From NCBI RefSeq assembly GCF_030250645.1, contig NZ_JASSVS010000011.1, forward strand, positions 104,447 to 168,446: a DNA stretch of 64,000 nt, read 5' to 3'. The first letter of the stretch is position 1; the number at the start of each line of letters is the position of its first letter. Below are positions 1 to 7,682 of this stretch, piece by piece. The notes below the pieces were generated by a model that was given only the letters and a program-made list of their open reading frames with translations, was not told where the DNA came from and made no database searches. This stretch comes from Marinobacter azerbaijanicus. Its GTDB lineage: Bacteria > Pseudomonadota > Gammaproteobacteria > Pseudomonadales > Oleiphilaceae. A program made the position numbers and the translations under genes.

Positions 1-659
1 CTGCCGTTGAGCAGACTGTCATACCCCATTCCCAGTGTGACATTTACCAGCAGTGCCGCATCCCTTGCGGGAAAAGGCGAATCGAGCCTCTGAAGTATCT
101 GCCTCAGCCCCGCTGTCCATGCCTCGCGGTAGGTGCGGGCAAGACCGGCAAGGCGGTCGTCCCGAAGCGCCTCCATGAGAAATACCTGCTCTGCAAGTAC
201 CTGCTCCCGACGCTGGGTAAACTGCTCGTAGAGGTAGGCCGTGGAAATAACCGACAGCCGTGATGCCAGCTCCTGCCTCTGGGGGCCTCCGCGACAAAGG
301 GTTTGAGGAGGGATCGTGTCCAGAACCAGGTGAATGGTGTCATAGAAACTGTCGAGATTGTCCCTGGCTTTCTCCGCGAAAAGCATGAAAGAGTCACTGA
401 TCAATTCGTGGATATCGCGAAAATAATAGGTGGTAGCGGCCAGTGGCACGCCGGCTTCCCTCGCCACTGCCCGGTGCTTGATACCACGCAGGCCATCCCT
501 CGCCGCAATACGCAGGGTGGCTTCCAGGATTTCCAGGCGGCGTATTTCGCTTTTCGCGTGGAATGCCTTGCGACCGCTGTAACGGATGGACTGCCGGAGC
601 GACCGATCCTCCGGCAGCTCACTACGGACACTGGCTTCCGGCAACCTGGCCTGAACCAT
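1..659 (-). CDS. TetR-family transcriptional regulator (3' end outside window)
   Basis: Reading the minus strand from the ATG at 659 gives about 219 residues without a stop; the gene runs off the left edge. A TetR-type helix-turn-helix is visible at residues about 43-82: 'ILEATLRIAARDGLRGIKHR' followed by 'AVAREAGVPLAATTYYF', the usual recognition-helix ending. Before it is a longer than usual polar N-terminal arm of about 40 residues, so an internal start is possible. The ligand-binding half is variable and gives no clue to the effector. No target operator or divergent partner gene is visible; the next gene to the right is on the same strand. Confidence 0.8.
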   Translation of the reverse strand, partial: MVQARLPEASVRSELPEDRSLRQSIRYSGRKAFHAKSEIRRLEILEATLRIAARDGLRGIKHRAVAREAGVPLAATTYYFRDIHELISDSFMLFAEKARDNLDSFYDTIHLVLDTIPPQTLCRGGPQRQELASRLSVISTAYLYEQFTQRREQVLAEQVFLMEALRDDRLAGLARTYREAWTAGLRQILQRLDSPFPARDAALLVNVTLGMGYDSLLNG

Positions 660-818
660 GATGCGTTTCCTTGTTTCGACAGCCCGAAAATGCCGCATTC
701 AACGCGAAACAGTCCGGGCCAACGGTTTGTTGGTTTTTTGTAAATTCTGCCGCATCATGCGTCATGAAACATTGATGGGATTGGCACTTCCGTTTTTTCC
801 GGGTAATTCAACCAGTCG

Positions 819-1421
819 TTACTGGCCGAAACGCTTCCCTGACTTCAGGTACTCCTCTTCCTCGAGGGTGGAGCTGCGGTTCAACGCCCGGTTTCGATGG
901 GGAAAGCGACCGAATCTTTGGATAATGTCCCTGTGGTCCCTGGCGGACTGCAGAAAGCTCGCCATGAAATCCCCGACAACGCCGCTGGTGGAAGCGGCAA
1001 GCTGTTCGTAGCACTCTACGGAAAGATCCTGGTCTTCCCTGTTTTCAGCATGCTGCAGCGGCATGTAAAGAAAGGCCCGTTTAACCGGCGGTAAAGCCAT
1101 ATCGTAACCACTGCGCATGGCGCTTTTACACAACCGGCTGGCCAATCTGTCATTGTCGAACGCCAGGGCACCGCCACGGTGGATGTGACGAGTAAACTGA
1201 TCCAGCAGGATTATCTCGGCCAGAGCCCCGCCCGGCACGTTTCTCCAGTGCCGCAGGCCATCCTCGGAGGCAAACAGTACCATCGACAGGAATCTCCGAC
1301 GGATTTCCTGATCAAAAGCCCGGGAAGACCGGAACCAGCGATTACGATGCTCACTGTCAGGCAGGCCATGCTCATCAAGTTCACCAAACCAGAAATCCAG
1401 AATCTCTTTCCAATCGAACAT
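819..1421 (-). CDS. DUF924 family protein
   Basis: This 200-residue protein begins MFDWKEILDFWFGELDEHG, the typical N-terminus of the DUF924 family (all-helical proteins of about 180-200 residues, function unknown). The conserved 'RNRWF' and 'LLDQFTRHIHRG' stretches are present. The ATG at 1421 is preferred over upstream in-frame starts because the family begins there and the upstream residues look like translated spacer. It is divergent from the CbiX-like gene, with about 100 bp between them for both promoters. The role is unknown. Confidence 0.8.
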   Translation of the reverse strand: MFDWKEILDFWFGELDEHGLPDSEHRNRWFRSSRAFDQEIRRRFLSMVLFASEDGLRHWRNVPGGALAEIILLDQFTRHIHRGGALAFDNDRLASRLCKSAMRSGYDMALPPVKRAFLYMPLQHAENREDQDLSVECYEQLAASTSGVVGDFMASFLQSARDHRDIIQRFGRFPHRNRALNRSSTLEEEEYLKSGKRFGQ

Positions 1422-1518
1422 ATGGTTTACCCTGTTGTATTGTTGCAGGTCGGTCTTAACGCCGGCACTGCTACACTTTACGATAACTGTCATGCTTTTG
1501 TTCATCTCAGGAGACACC

Positions 1519-1902
1519 ATGAACGGCGATCCCAGAATCATCCTTCTTGCGCACGGAAGCAGCGACCAGCGCTGGTGCCAGACGTTTGAAAAACTTGCCA
1601 CACCAACGCTTGAATCCGTGCCTGGCTCGCGTATTGCCTACATGGAACTTGCCGAGCCTTCCCTGGAAACCATCATTGCGGAAGGTAAAAGGGATGACAT
1701 AGACACCTTCATCATTATTCCTCTGTTTCTGGCCGCAGGCCGTCACCTCAGAAAAGACGTCCCCGGGATGATAGAAGAGCTCCAGCAAGCCCATAATGTC
1801 ACCATTACCCTGGCGCCGCCGATCGGTGAGAACCCGCAACTGGGCCACGCAATCCGTGATGTTGTGAACCAGGAGCTTGAACGCCAGAAACAGCCTGCAT
1901 GA
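1519..1902 (+). CDS. CbiX/SirB-like sirohydrochlorin chelatase, small form
   Basis: This 127-residue protein starts MNGDPRIILLAHGSSDQRW after an SD-like CAGGAG. It carries the single-domain chelatase signature: an N-terminal 'LLAHGSSD' strand-loop with the metal-handling histidine and 'IPLFLAAGRHLRKDVP' about 70 residues later. Small CbiX proteins insert cobalt or iron into sirohydrochlorin and are thought to act as homodimers. No cobalamin or siroheme genes adjoin it, so the metal cannot be assigned. The window does encode a cobalamin-dependent reductase (nrdJ), which makes cobalt plausible but unproven. Confidence 0.75.
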   Translation: MNGDPRIILLAHGSSDQRWCQTFEKLATPTLESVPGSRIAYMELAEPSLETIIAEGKRDDIDTFIIIPLFLAAGRHLRKDVPGMIEELQQAHNVTITLAPPIGENPQLGHAIRDVVNQELERQKQPA

Positions 1903-1965
1903 CAATCAATCGCAGACCTACGCCCTCACAGTCGTGAAGCGGCAATTCATAAGGAGTGGATGGAC

Positions 1966-2871
1966 ATGGAAAAACGGATACTGATTACCGGAGGAACCGG
2001 CTTTATCGGGCAGCCGTTGTGCCAGAAACTCATCGCCGACGGCCACGAACTCACCGTGCTTAGCCGACAACCGGCGCTCAATGTCCAGTCATTGTGTGGC
2101 CGCGTGGAAGCCGTGGGCGACCTGAAGGAACTGTCCGGCAGCGAAGGCTTTGATGCGATTATCAACCTCGCCGGGGAAGGTATTGCAGACAAGCGTTGGT
2201 CAGAGGCCCGCAAGCAGCAACTCAGGGACAGCCGCATTGCACTGACCAACCAACTGGTGGACATCATCAGAACATGGAAAACCCTGCCATCGGTCATGGT
2301 CTCCGGTTCTGCTGTGGGTTTTTACGGCGATCAGGGCAATCACCGGGTCACTGAAGACACTCCACCACACGATGAGTTTACCCACCGGTTATGCAGTGAC
2401 TGGGAGCAGGCAGCCCTCAGGCTGGAGCCAGCGGGAGTTCGCATATGCCTGTCCCGTACAGGTGTTGTTGCCGGGCCGGGAGGTGGTTTTCTCCAGCGCA
2501 TGCTGCTGCCATTCAAACTTGGGCTGGGCGGCCGACTTGGTAGTGGCGAACAGTACATGCCCTGGGTGCATCGCGATGATGTGGTAGCGGCCATCAACTG
2601 GATGATGGAGACCGAAACTGCCCAGGGCGCCTACAACGTTGTCAGCCCCAATCCGGTAACCAACAGGCAGTTCACCAAAAGCCTCGCCGGAGTGCTTGGG
2701 CGGCCCGCCATTTTTCCGGTACCGGCGCCTGTTCTGAAAGTTGCATTGGGGGAAATGTCCCGGCTGCTGCTTACCGGGCAGATGGCCATACCTGAACGAC
2801 TTCAAGCCGAGGGGTTCCAGTTCCGGTTTCCGGAACTCAGCCCTGCCCTTGCCGATGCGACCCGATACTGA
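1966..2871 (+). CDS. TIGR01777-type NAD(P)-dependent epimerase/dehydratase (YfcH-like)
   Basis: This is a short-chain dehydrogenase-like protein of about 301 residues with the Rossmann motif GGTGFIGQPL at the N-terminus, 'INLAGEGIADKRWSEARKQQ' and a C-terminal segment matching the DUF1731 tail of the YfcH family. The start at 1966 (MEKRILITGG) is preferred over the ATG at 1960: the AAGGAG at 1951-1956 is 9 nt from the former but only 3 nt from the latter, and family members begin close to the nucleotide-binding motif. The substrate is unknown. It may be co-transcribed with the exported protein 9 bp downstream. Confidence 0.85.
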   Translation: MEKRILITGGTGFIGQPLCQKLIADGHELTVLSRQPALNVQSLCGRVEAVGDLKELSGSEGFDAIINLAGEGIADKRWSEARKQQLRDSRIALTNQLVDIIRTWKTLPSVMVSGSAVGFYGDQGNHRVTEDTPPHDEFTHRLCSDWEQAALRLEPAGVRICLSRTGVVAGPGGGFLQRMLLPFKLGLGGRLGSGEQYMPWVHRDDVVAAINWMMETETAQGAYNVVSPNPVTNRQFTKSLAGVLGRPAIFPVPAPVLKVALGEMSRLLLTGQMAIPERLQAEGFQFRFPELSPALADATRY

Positions 2872-2880
2872 GGTGGCTCA

Positions 2881-3438
2881 ATGAGGCATTGCCTGGCGGT
2901 TACCGGACTCATCATCGCCGGCTTTGCCTCACCAACCTTTGCTGATACCGCAACGCCGGGGCACAGTTACGAATCGTGCAGCATGATAACGAGCGAATAT
3001 GTGACGGTTCTTCAACTGGCATCCCGGGGATTATCCGGCGAGGTGCTCAAGAACACGCTGCCAGGCCTGAGTGAAAAAGCGGAGGAGCGGATCGACGCAC
3101 TTCTCCGCGTGGTCGGCACCGACGGGCTTGTCGACACCTATTCCACAGTGAACTCCGAATATGCCCGCTGTGCCGCCGGTGTATTCGAGTCCAACGGAAT
3201 GCCCTCGCAGGGCTCAAGGGAAGCACACTTTCACTTTTGCGCCGGGGAAAACAAGGTCCGTTACGAAGTGTTGCTTGCTGCCCTGATAGGTGCACCGAAA
3301 GAGAAAGTACTGGCTCAGCTGCAGCCCCGACACCATGAAGCCGCTACAGCAATCTACGATCTGCACCAGGCAGAAGGTGAGCTTGCGGTTTTCGACAGCC
3401 TGGGGGCGGAACTCAAGTATTGCCTGAAGGGATACTGA
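2881..3438 (+). CDS. Exported protein of unknown function
   Basis: This 185-residue protein has a cleavable-looking signal peptide (MRHCLAVTGLIIAGFASPTFADT, cleavage near FADT). The mature part contains four cysteines, in SCS, RCA, FCA and YCLKGY contexts, which could form two disulfides in the periplasm. It is predicted mostly helical. It starts 9 bp after the epimerase stop, so the two are probably one transcript. I do not recognise the family. Confidence 0.65.
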   Translation: MRHCLAVTGLIIAGFASPTFADTATPGHSYESCSMITSEYVTVLQLASRGLSGEVLKNTLPGLSEKAEERIDALLRVVGTDGLVDTYSTVNSEYARCAAGVFESNGMPSQGSREAHFHFCAGENKVRYEVLLAALIGAPKEKVLAQLQPRHHEAATAIYDLHQAEGELAVFDSLGAELKYCLKGY

Positions 3439-3458
3439 TGTTTTTTCAAAAAAACCGT

Positions 3459-3487
3459 TTGACAGCCTCCACATCCTTACTTAATAT
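3459..3487 (+). promoter_or_regulatory. Sigma-70 promoter of tRNA-Glu
   Basis: A perfect -35 (TTGACA, 3459-3464) is followed by a 17-bp spacer and TAATAT (3482-3487). A G+C-rich discriminator (CGCGCC) follows, as in stringently controlled stable-RNA promoters. The tRNA begins about 32 bp beyond the predicted start. Confidence 0.7.
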
Positions 3488-3525
3488 ACGCGCCACCTCG
3501 ACGAGGCAAGGTTTTGAAGCGATGC

Positions 3526-3601
3526 GTCCCCTTCGTCTAGTGGCCTAGGACTCCGCCCTTTCACGGCGGCAACAGGGGTTCGAACCCCCTAGGGGACGCC
3601 A
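3526..3601 (+). tRNA. tRNA-Glu (anticodon TTC)
   Basis: A 76-nt cloverleaf including encoded CCA. Acceptor strands GTCCCCT and AGGGGAC pair fully. The anticodon arm is CCGCC-CTTTCAC-GGCGG with TTC at the centre, and the T-arm is AGGGG-TTCGAAC-CCCCT. It closely resembles the Escherichia coli tRNA-Glu sequence. Confidence 0.97.
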
Positions 3602-3616
3602 ACTTCCAGACTTATC

Positions 3617-3778
3617 TCAGTGCTTGCGCCCATTGTGGGACGGCGTTTCTGAATGTCTGCCATGATCGCCGAGTTGATGTTTTGAATCCTTCAGAACAAA
3701 TATCCCCACGCCGATAAAAAATCCTACCATCAGTAGGACAGTGACAATTCCTGCAATGACGACTGCGTCGGTGTACAT
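3617..3778 (-). CDS. ccoM: Probable CcoM-like small cbb3 cytochrome oxidase subunit
   Basis: This 53-residue single-pass membrane protein starts MYTDAVVIAGIVTVLLMVGF after a good SD (GGGAGG, 8 nt spacing). Its N-terminus, one hydrophobic helix and following 'IFVLKDSK' match what I recall of CcoM, the small helix subunit of the Pseudomonas stutzeri cbb3 oxidase (a form of M-F-x-D-x-V-V-x-A-G with a charged KDS tail). The histidine-rich C-terminal tail is longer than in CcoM. No ccoNOQP genes are in the window. An FNR/Anr box lies about 73 bp upstream, which fits a low-oxygen oxidase subunit. The family call rests on memory of a very short sequence and is moderate. Confidence 0.55.
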   Translation of the reverse strand: MYTDAVVIAGIVTVLLMVGFFIGVGIFVLKDSKHQLGDHGRHSETPSHNGRKH

Positions 3779-3844
3779 AGCCTTAGCCTCCCGGACTATC
3801 CTGATTAACTGTGTCCAGATTACGCTTACAGCCCTGAGACCATA

Positions 3845-3858
3845 TTGATCTGAGTCAA
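3845..3858. promoter_or_regulatory. FNR/Anr-type binding site
   Basis: TTGATCTGAGTCAA matches the FNR consensus TTGAT-N4-ATCAA at 9 of 10 defined positions and stays symmetric one base further out on each side. It lies upstream of the CcoM-like gene (start 3778). A class II position (-41.5) would place transcription start near 3810, leaving about 32 nt of leader. Confidence 0.65.
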
Positions 3859-4020
3859 TGGCACTTACAGCTACACACCTGCCAAAATCCTGAACCGCGA
3901 CACATTTCTTCCTGTTTTTCCTGTATTTGCAAGGCATTTGAAAGAAACTGCTGCTATAGTCCTGAAAACATAGCCTGACCATTCGTTATGAAACTTCCTT
4001 CGATGGCCGAAGTATAGGAC

Positions 4021-6435
4021 ATGCACAAACTGCTGACTCGACTCCAAAGATTTCGAACCGGGTCCCCGCTGTCCTTCCGGCTACTTGCGTATATTCTGCT
4101 ATTCAGTTCCGTATTCACATTGATATCGTCAGCCGCCCAGATCTATTCTGACTATCGCAAGGATCTGTCCCAGATCGACCGGCGCATGAAGGTGATCGAG
4201 ACCGGTTACACCTCCAGCCTTGCCCGCAGCCTCTGGGCTCTTGACCAGAAACTGCTGGAAATCCAGCTTGAGGGCATATTGAGCCTACCGGACATCGTCC
4301 ATCTCCGACTCAAGATCGAGCCGGATTCTGAACTGGTGATGGGCGAAATCCCACGTGAAGCGAACACCACAAGCCACAGTTTCGATCTGACCCATCAGGG
4401 CGATGGCATGTTCGTCCTTGGCCGGCTCACCATTACGGCCGATCTCGCCAGGGTGTACTCGGACATGCGCCGGAAGGTAATAGTGGTGCTGACCACCCAG
4501 TTCTTCAAAACCTTCTTCGTATCGATTCTGATCATCTGGATATTCCAGCATTTCGTGGCCCGTCACCTCAGTACCATGGCGAACTATGCCCGCAACTTCT
4601 CCCTCAACAACCTCTCGCAGCCACTGCAACTGAACCGACCCGACACACCTTTGAACCGTAGCGATGAGCTGGCGCAGGTAACGGAAGCCATAAATCAGAT
4701 GCGGGAGCGGCTGAACGAAGATCTCAAGCGTCAGGAACGGGACGCTCAGGAAATCCGCAAGTTCTCAAAGGCCATTGAGCAGAGCCCGTCGTCGGTACTT
4801 ATCTGCGATCGCCAGTGGCGTATTGAGTTCGCAAACCAGAAGTTCACCCAGCTTACCGGCTACAACGCTGACGCCATCATCGGCAAACACCCTGGTGCAC
4901 TTTCCGAGGATGTCCATGCGCACCGTGAGAACCGGCAGTTATGGCAGTCCATCCGTCTCCAGGTTCAGCGGGTTGGCGTCTGGCAGGGTGAAATCAACAG
5001 CGTCCGCAAAAACGGTGAACGATTCTGGGAACAACTGATTGTCACACCGATCAAGAACTCCAAAGGCGAAGCGACCGGCTACCTGATCCTCGGCGAAGAC
5101 ATCAGTATCCGCAAACGCTACGAGCAACAGCTTCTGCGGCAAGCCAACTACGACATCCTTACCGGCCTCCCCAACCGGATGCTGGCACTTGACCGGCTCA
5201 AACTGGCCCTGGCCCAGGCAAGGCGTGAGAGCTCACTTGTCGGAGTCATGTTCCTCGATCTGGATAACTTCAAGCACATAAACGACACCCTCGGACACGA
5301 CGCCGGTGACAACCTCCTGATCGAGGCCGCCCGCCGCATCTCCAGCTGTCTCCGTGGCACCAGCACGGTTGCGAGGCTGGGCGGCGACGAGTTCCTGGTC
5401 ATCCTGCCCGGCCTTACCGGCCCGGAGGCTACGTCCCAGGTAGCGGAGCGCATTCTCAAGACCTTTGCCCCTCCCTACCTGCTCAACGGCCAGGAGGTAT
5501 TCGTCACCACCAGTATCGGCATCGCTATATTCCCCAACGACTCCGATAACAGCGGCACCCTGCTACAGCATGCCGATGCCGCCATGTACCGGGCCAAGCA
5601 CAAGGGCAAGAGCGCCTACGCGCACTTTGCGCCAGAGATGACAGAAGTCTCCCACGAACGGTTGCAGATGGAGTCCCTCATGCGCCGGGCGCTTGAGCAA
5701 GAGGAATTCGAACTCTACTATCAACCTATCGTTCATACTGAATCCGGCGAACTCTGTGCAGCGGAGGCACTGCTACGCTGGAAGAACCCGGCCCTGGGGA
5801 TGGTTATGCCTGATCGATTCATTCCCCTCGCAGAAGAAACCGGTCTTATCACGCCCATTGGCGAGTGGGTGCTTCAGGAGGCCTGTCTCGCAGCCATGCG
5901 CTGGAAGGACACCGAAGGGACCAGTATCGGTATATCAGTGAATGTGTCACCCCGTCAGTTCCGTGACCCCGGTTTTATCACCACTGTGATGAATGCCCTT
6001 GAAACCAGCGGGCTGGCCCCCCAGCAGCTGGAGCTTGAGATCACGGAAAGACTGATTCTGGACAACACCATCGAAACAGCCGATATCCTGCGGCAACTGG
6101 ACCAGTCCGGCATTCGCCTCTCGGTGGATGATTTCGGCACCGGTTACTCCGCCCTCAGCTACCTTAAAAGCTACCCCTTTGATACCCTGAAAATTGATAA
6201 ATCCTTTGTTCAGGACGTGATGAAAGAGCAGGATGATGCGGCCCTGGTAAAGGCCATCATAAATATGGCCCACAGCCTTGGCCTGCGGGTGATTGCCGAG
6301 GGTGTTGAAGAAGAATCTCAGACTCACTTCCTGCAACGGGAAGGCTGCGATTATTCCCAGGGCTATTTCTACAGCCGCCCGCTACCGGAAGCCGATTTCC
6401 GGCAATGGCTCAGAACCAACCACCGCGTCCGCTGA
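4021..6435 (+). CDS. Membrane PAS-GGDEF-EAL cyclic-di-GMP protein
   Basis: This 804-residue protein has helices near residues 19-41 and 158-180 flanking a periplasmic sensor of about 115 residues. A HAMP-like linker, one PAS domain (about 253-365), a GGDEF domain and an EAL domain follow. The GGDEF motif (ARLGGDEFLV, near 453) is intact. The usual RxxD inhibitory site before it reads RGTS, so product feedback is probably lost. The EAL residues look complete: EALLRW near 582, NVSPRQF, EITERLI, DDFGTGYS, KIDKSFV and AEGVEE. It could act as a phosphodiesterase, a cyclase or both; sequence alone does not decide. The stop lies 26 bp before the ackA start. Confidence 0.92.
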   Translation: MHKLLTRLQRFRTGSPLSFRLLAYILLFSSVFTLISSAAQIYSDYRKDLSQIDRRMKVIETGYTSSLARSLWALDQKLLEIQLEGILSLPDIVHLRLKIEPDSELVMGEIPREANTTSHSFDLTHQGDGMFVLGRLTITADLARVYSDMRRKVIVVLTTQFFKTFFVSILIIWIFQHFVARHLSTMANYARNFSLNNLSQPLQLNRPDTPLNRSDELAQVTEAINQMRERLNEDLKRQERDAQEIRKFSKAIEQSPSSVLICDRQWRIEFANQKFTQLTGYNADAIIGKHPGALSEDVHAHRENRQLWQSIRLQVQRVGVWQGEINSVRKNGERFWEQLIVTPIKNSKGEATGYLILGEDISIRKRYEQQLLRQANYDILTGLPNRMLALDRLKLALAQARRESSLVGVMFLDLDNFKHINDTLGHDAGDNLLIEAARRISSCLRGTSTVARLGGDEFLVILPGLTGPEATSQVAERILKTFAPPYLLNGQEVFVTTSIGIAIFPNDSDNSGTLLQHADAAMYRAKHKGKSAYAHFAPEMTEVSHERLQMESLMRRALEQEEFELYYQPIVHTESGELCAAEALLRWKNPALGMVMPDRFIPLAEETGLITPIGEWVLQEACLAAMRWKDTEGTSIGISVNVSPRQFRDPGFITTVMNALETSGLAPQQLELEITERLILDNTIETADILRQLDQSGIRLSVDDFGTGYSALSYLKSYPFDTLKIDKSFVQDVMKEQDDAALVKAIINMAHSLGLRVIAEGVEEESQTHFLQREGCDYSQGYFYSRPLPEADFRQWLRTNHRVR

Positions 6436-6461
6436 AACCCACCGATTGGAACGGACTGATC

Positions 6462-7658
6462 ATGGAAGGAACGATACTTACCGTCAATTGCGGCAGCTCG
6501 TCACTCAAAGTTGCCCTGTTCGATGCACAGCTGCAAAAGCTGGCCAGCGGCCTCGCTGAACGGCTCGGTAAGGACGACGCCTTTGCCACCATCAAAGGCC
6601 GCCCGGACAGGATAGAACTCACAGCCGGTGCGACCCATGAGTCCGCGCTGCGCGCCCTGGTTAGCGCACTCCAGGACTGCGGCCTGCTTGATGCACCACC
6701 TGTAGCCATCGGGCATCGTGTGGTCCATGGCGGCGAAACCTTCCGTAAGGCAGCGCTCATCGATGAGGATGTCCTGACTGCCATAGAAGACTGCGCAAAC
6801 CTGGCACCTCTCCACAATCCGGTGAATCTTGCGGGAATCAGGGCCACCACAAATCTGTTTCCGGACGTTCCCCAGGTAGCGGTCTTTGATACCGCCTTCC
6901 ACCATACCCTGCCGCAGAAGGCCTACCTGTATGCCGTTCCACAGCGGCTGTACCGCGACTGGGGTGTGCGGCGCTATGGCTTCCACGGCACCAGCCACCA
7001 GTTCATGGCGACTGAAGCCGCCCGACTACTGGGCAAGACCCCGGCCACCACATCGATTATCTCTGCCCATCTGGGCAATGGCTGCAGCATTACTGCCATT
7101 CGCGATGGTAACAGTGTGGATACCAGTATGGGCCTGACCCCCCTTGAGGGGCTTGTCATGGGTACTCGCAGTGGCGATGTGGACCCTGGCCTGTTTGACT
7201 TTCTTGCCAACAAGGGAATGAATGCGGAGGAAGTTCACCGGATACTGAATAACGAAAGCGGCCTGCTTGGACTGTCCGGCCAGACCAATGACATGCGCGC
7301 ACTGTGCGAACTGGCGGATCACGACCATGAACCCTCGCGGACCGCCATCGATGTTTTCTGCTTCCGGCTCGCCCGCTACATAGGCGCCATGATGGCTTCC
7401 CTGAATCAACTCGATGCCCTGGTATTCACAGGTGGCATTGGCGAAAACAGCAGCCTGGTGCGCAAGAAAACGCTGGCGCACCTGGGCCTGTTCGGATTCA
7501 CAATGGACGAGGAACTGAATGCCCACCACGGCAGCATCAGTGACGGGCAGATTGAGGGTGCAGACAGTCGCTTCCGTGTGCTCGTCATACCCACCAATGA
7601 AGAGCTTGTGATTGCCAGGGAAGCCCTGGCCTCAGCCACGCCAGGATCGGCTGGCTAA
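6462..7658 (+). CDS. ackA: Acetate kinase
   Basis: A 398-residue ASKHA-fold kinase of normal length, interconverting acetyl phosphate + ADP and acetate + ATP. Hallmarks are TVNCGSSSLKVALFD at the N-terminus, GHRVVHGG, FHGTSHQF, SAHLGNGCSI and FTGGIGENSS. The ATG at 6462 is chosen because the family starts directly before the first motif; an upstream in-frame ATG overlaps the preceding gene. pta follows after 24 bp, giving the usual ackA-pta pair of the acetate/acetyl-CoA overflow route. Confidence 0.96.
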   Translation: MEGTILTVNCGSSSLKVALFDAQLQKLASGLAERLGKDDAFATIKGRPDRIELTAGATHESALRALVSALQDCGLLDAPPVAIGHRVVHGGETFRKAALIDEDVLTAIEDCANLAPLHNPVNLAGIRATTNLFPDVPQVAVFDTAFHHTLPQKAYLYAVPQRLYRDWGVRRYGFHGTSHQFMATEAARLLGKTPATTSIISAHLGNGCSITAIRDGNSVDTSMGLTPLEGLVMGTRSGDVDPGLFDFLANKGMNAEEVHRILNNESGLLGLSGQTNDMRALCELADHDHEPSRTAIDVFCFRLARYIGAMMASLNQLDALVFTGGIGENSSLVRKKTLAHLGLFGFTMDEELNAHHGSISDGQIEGADSRFRVLVIPTNEELVIAREALASATPGSAG

Positions 7659-7682
7659 CCACGAATCAATCCAGGGAGCCGC

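Noticed and set aside
104..631. Separate short minus-strand genes at 104-397 and 401-631
   Set aside because: They are out-of-frame shadows of the TetR regulator, whose own frame runs unbroken from 659 to the left edge.
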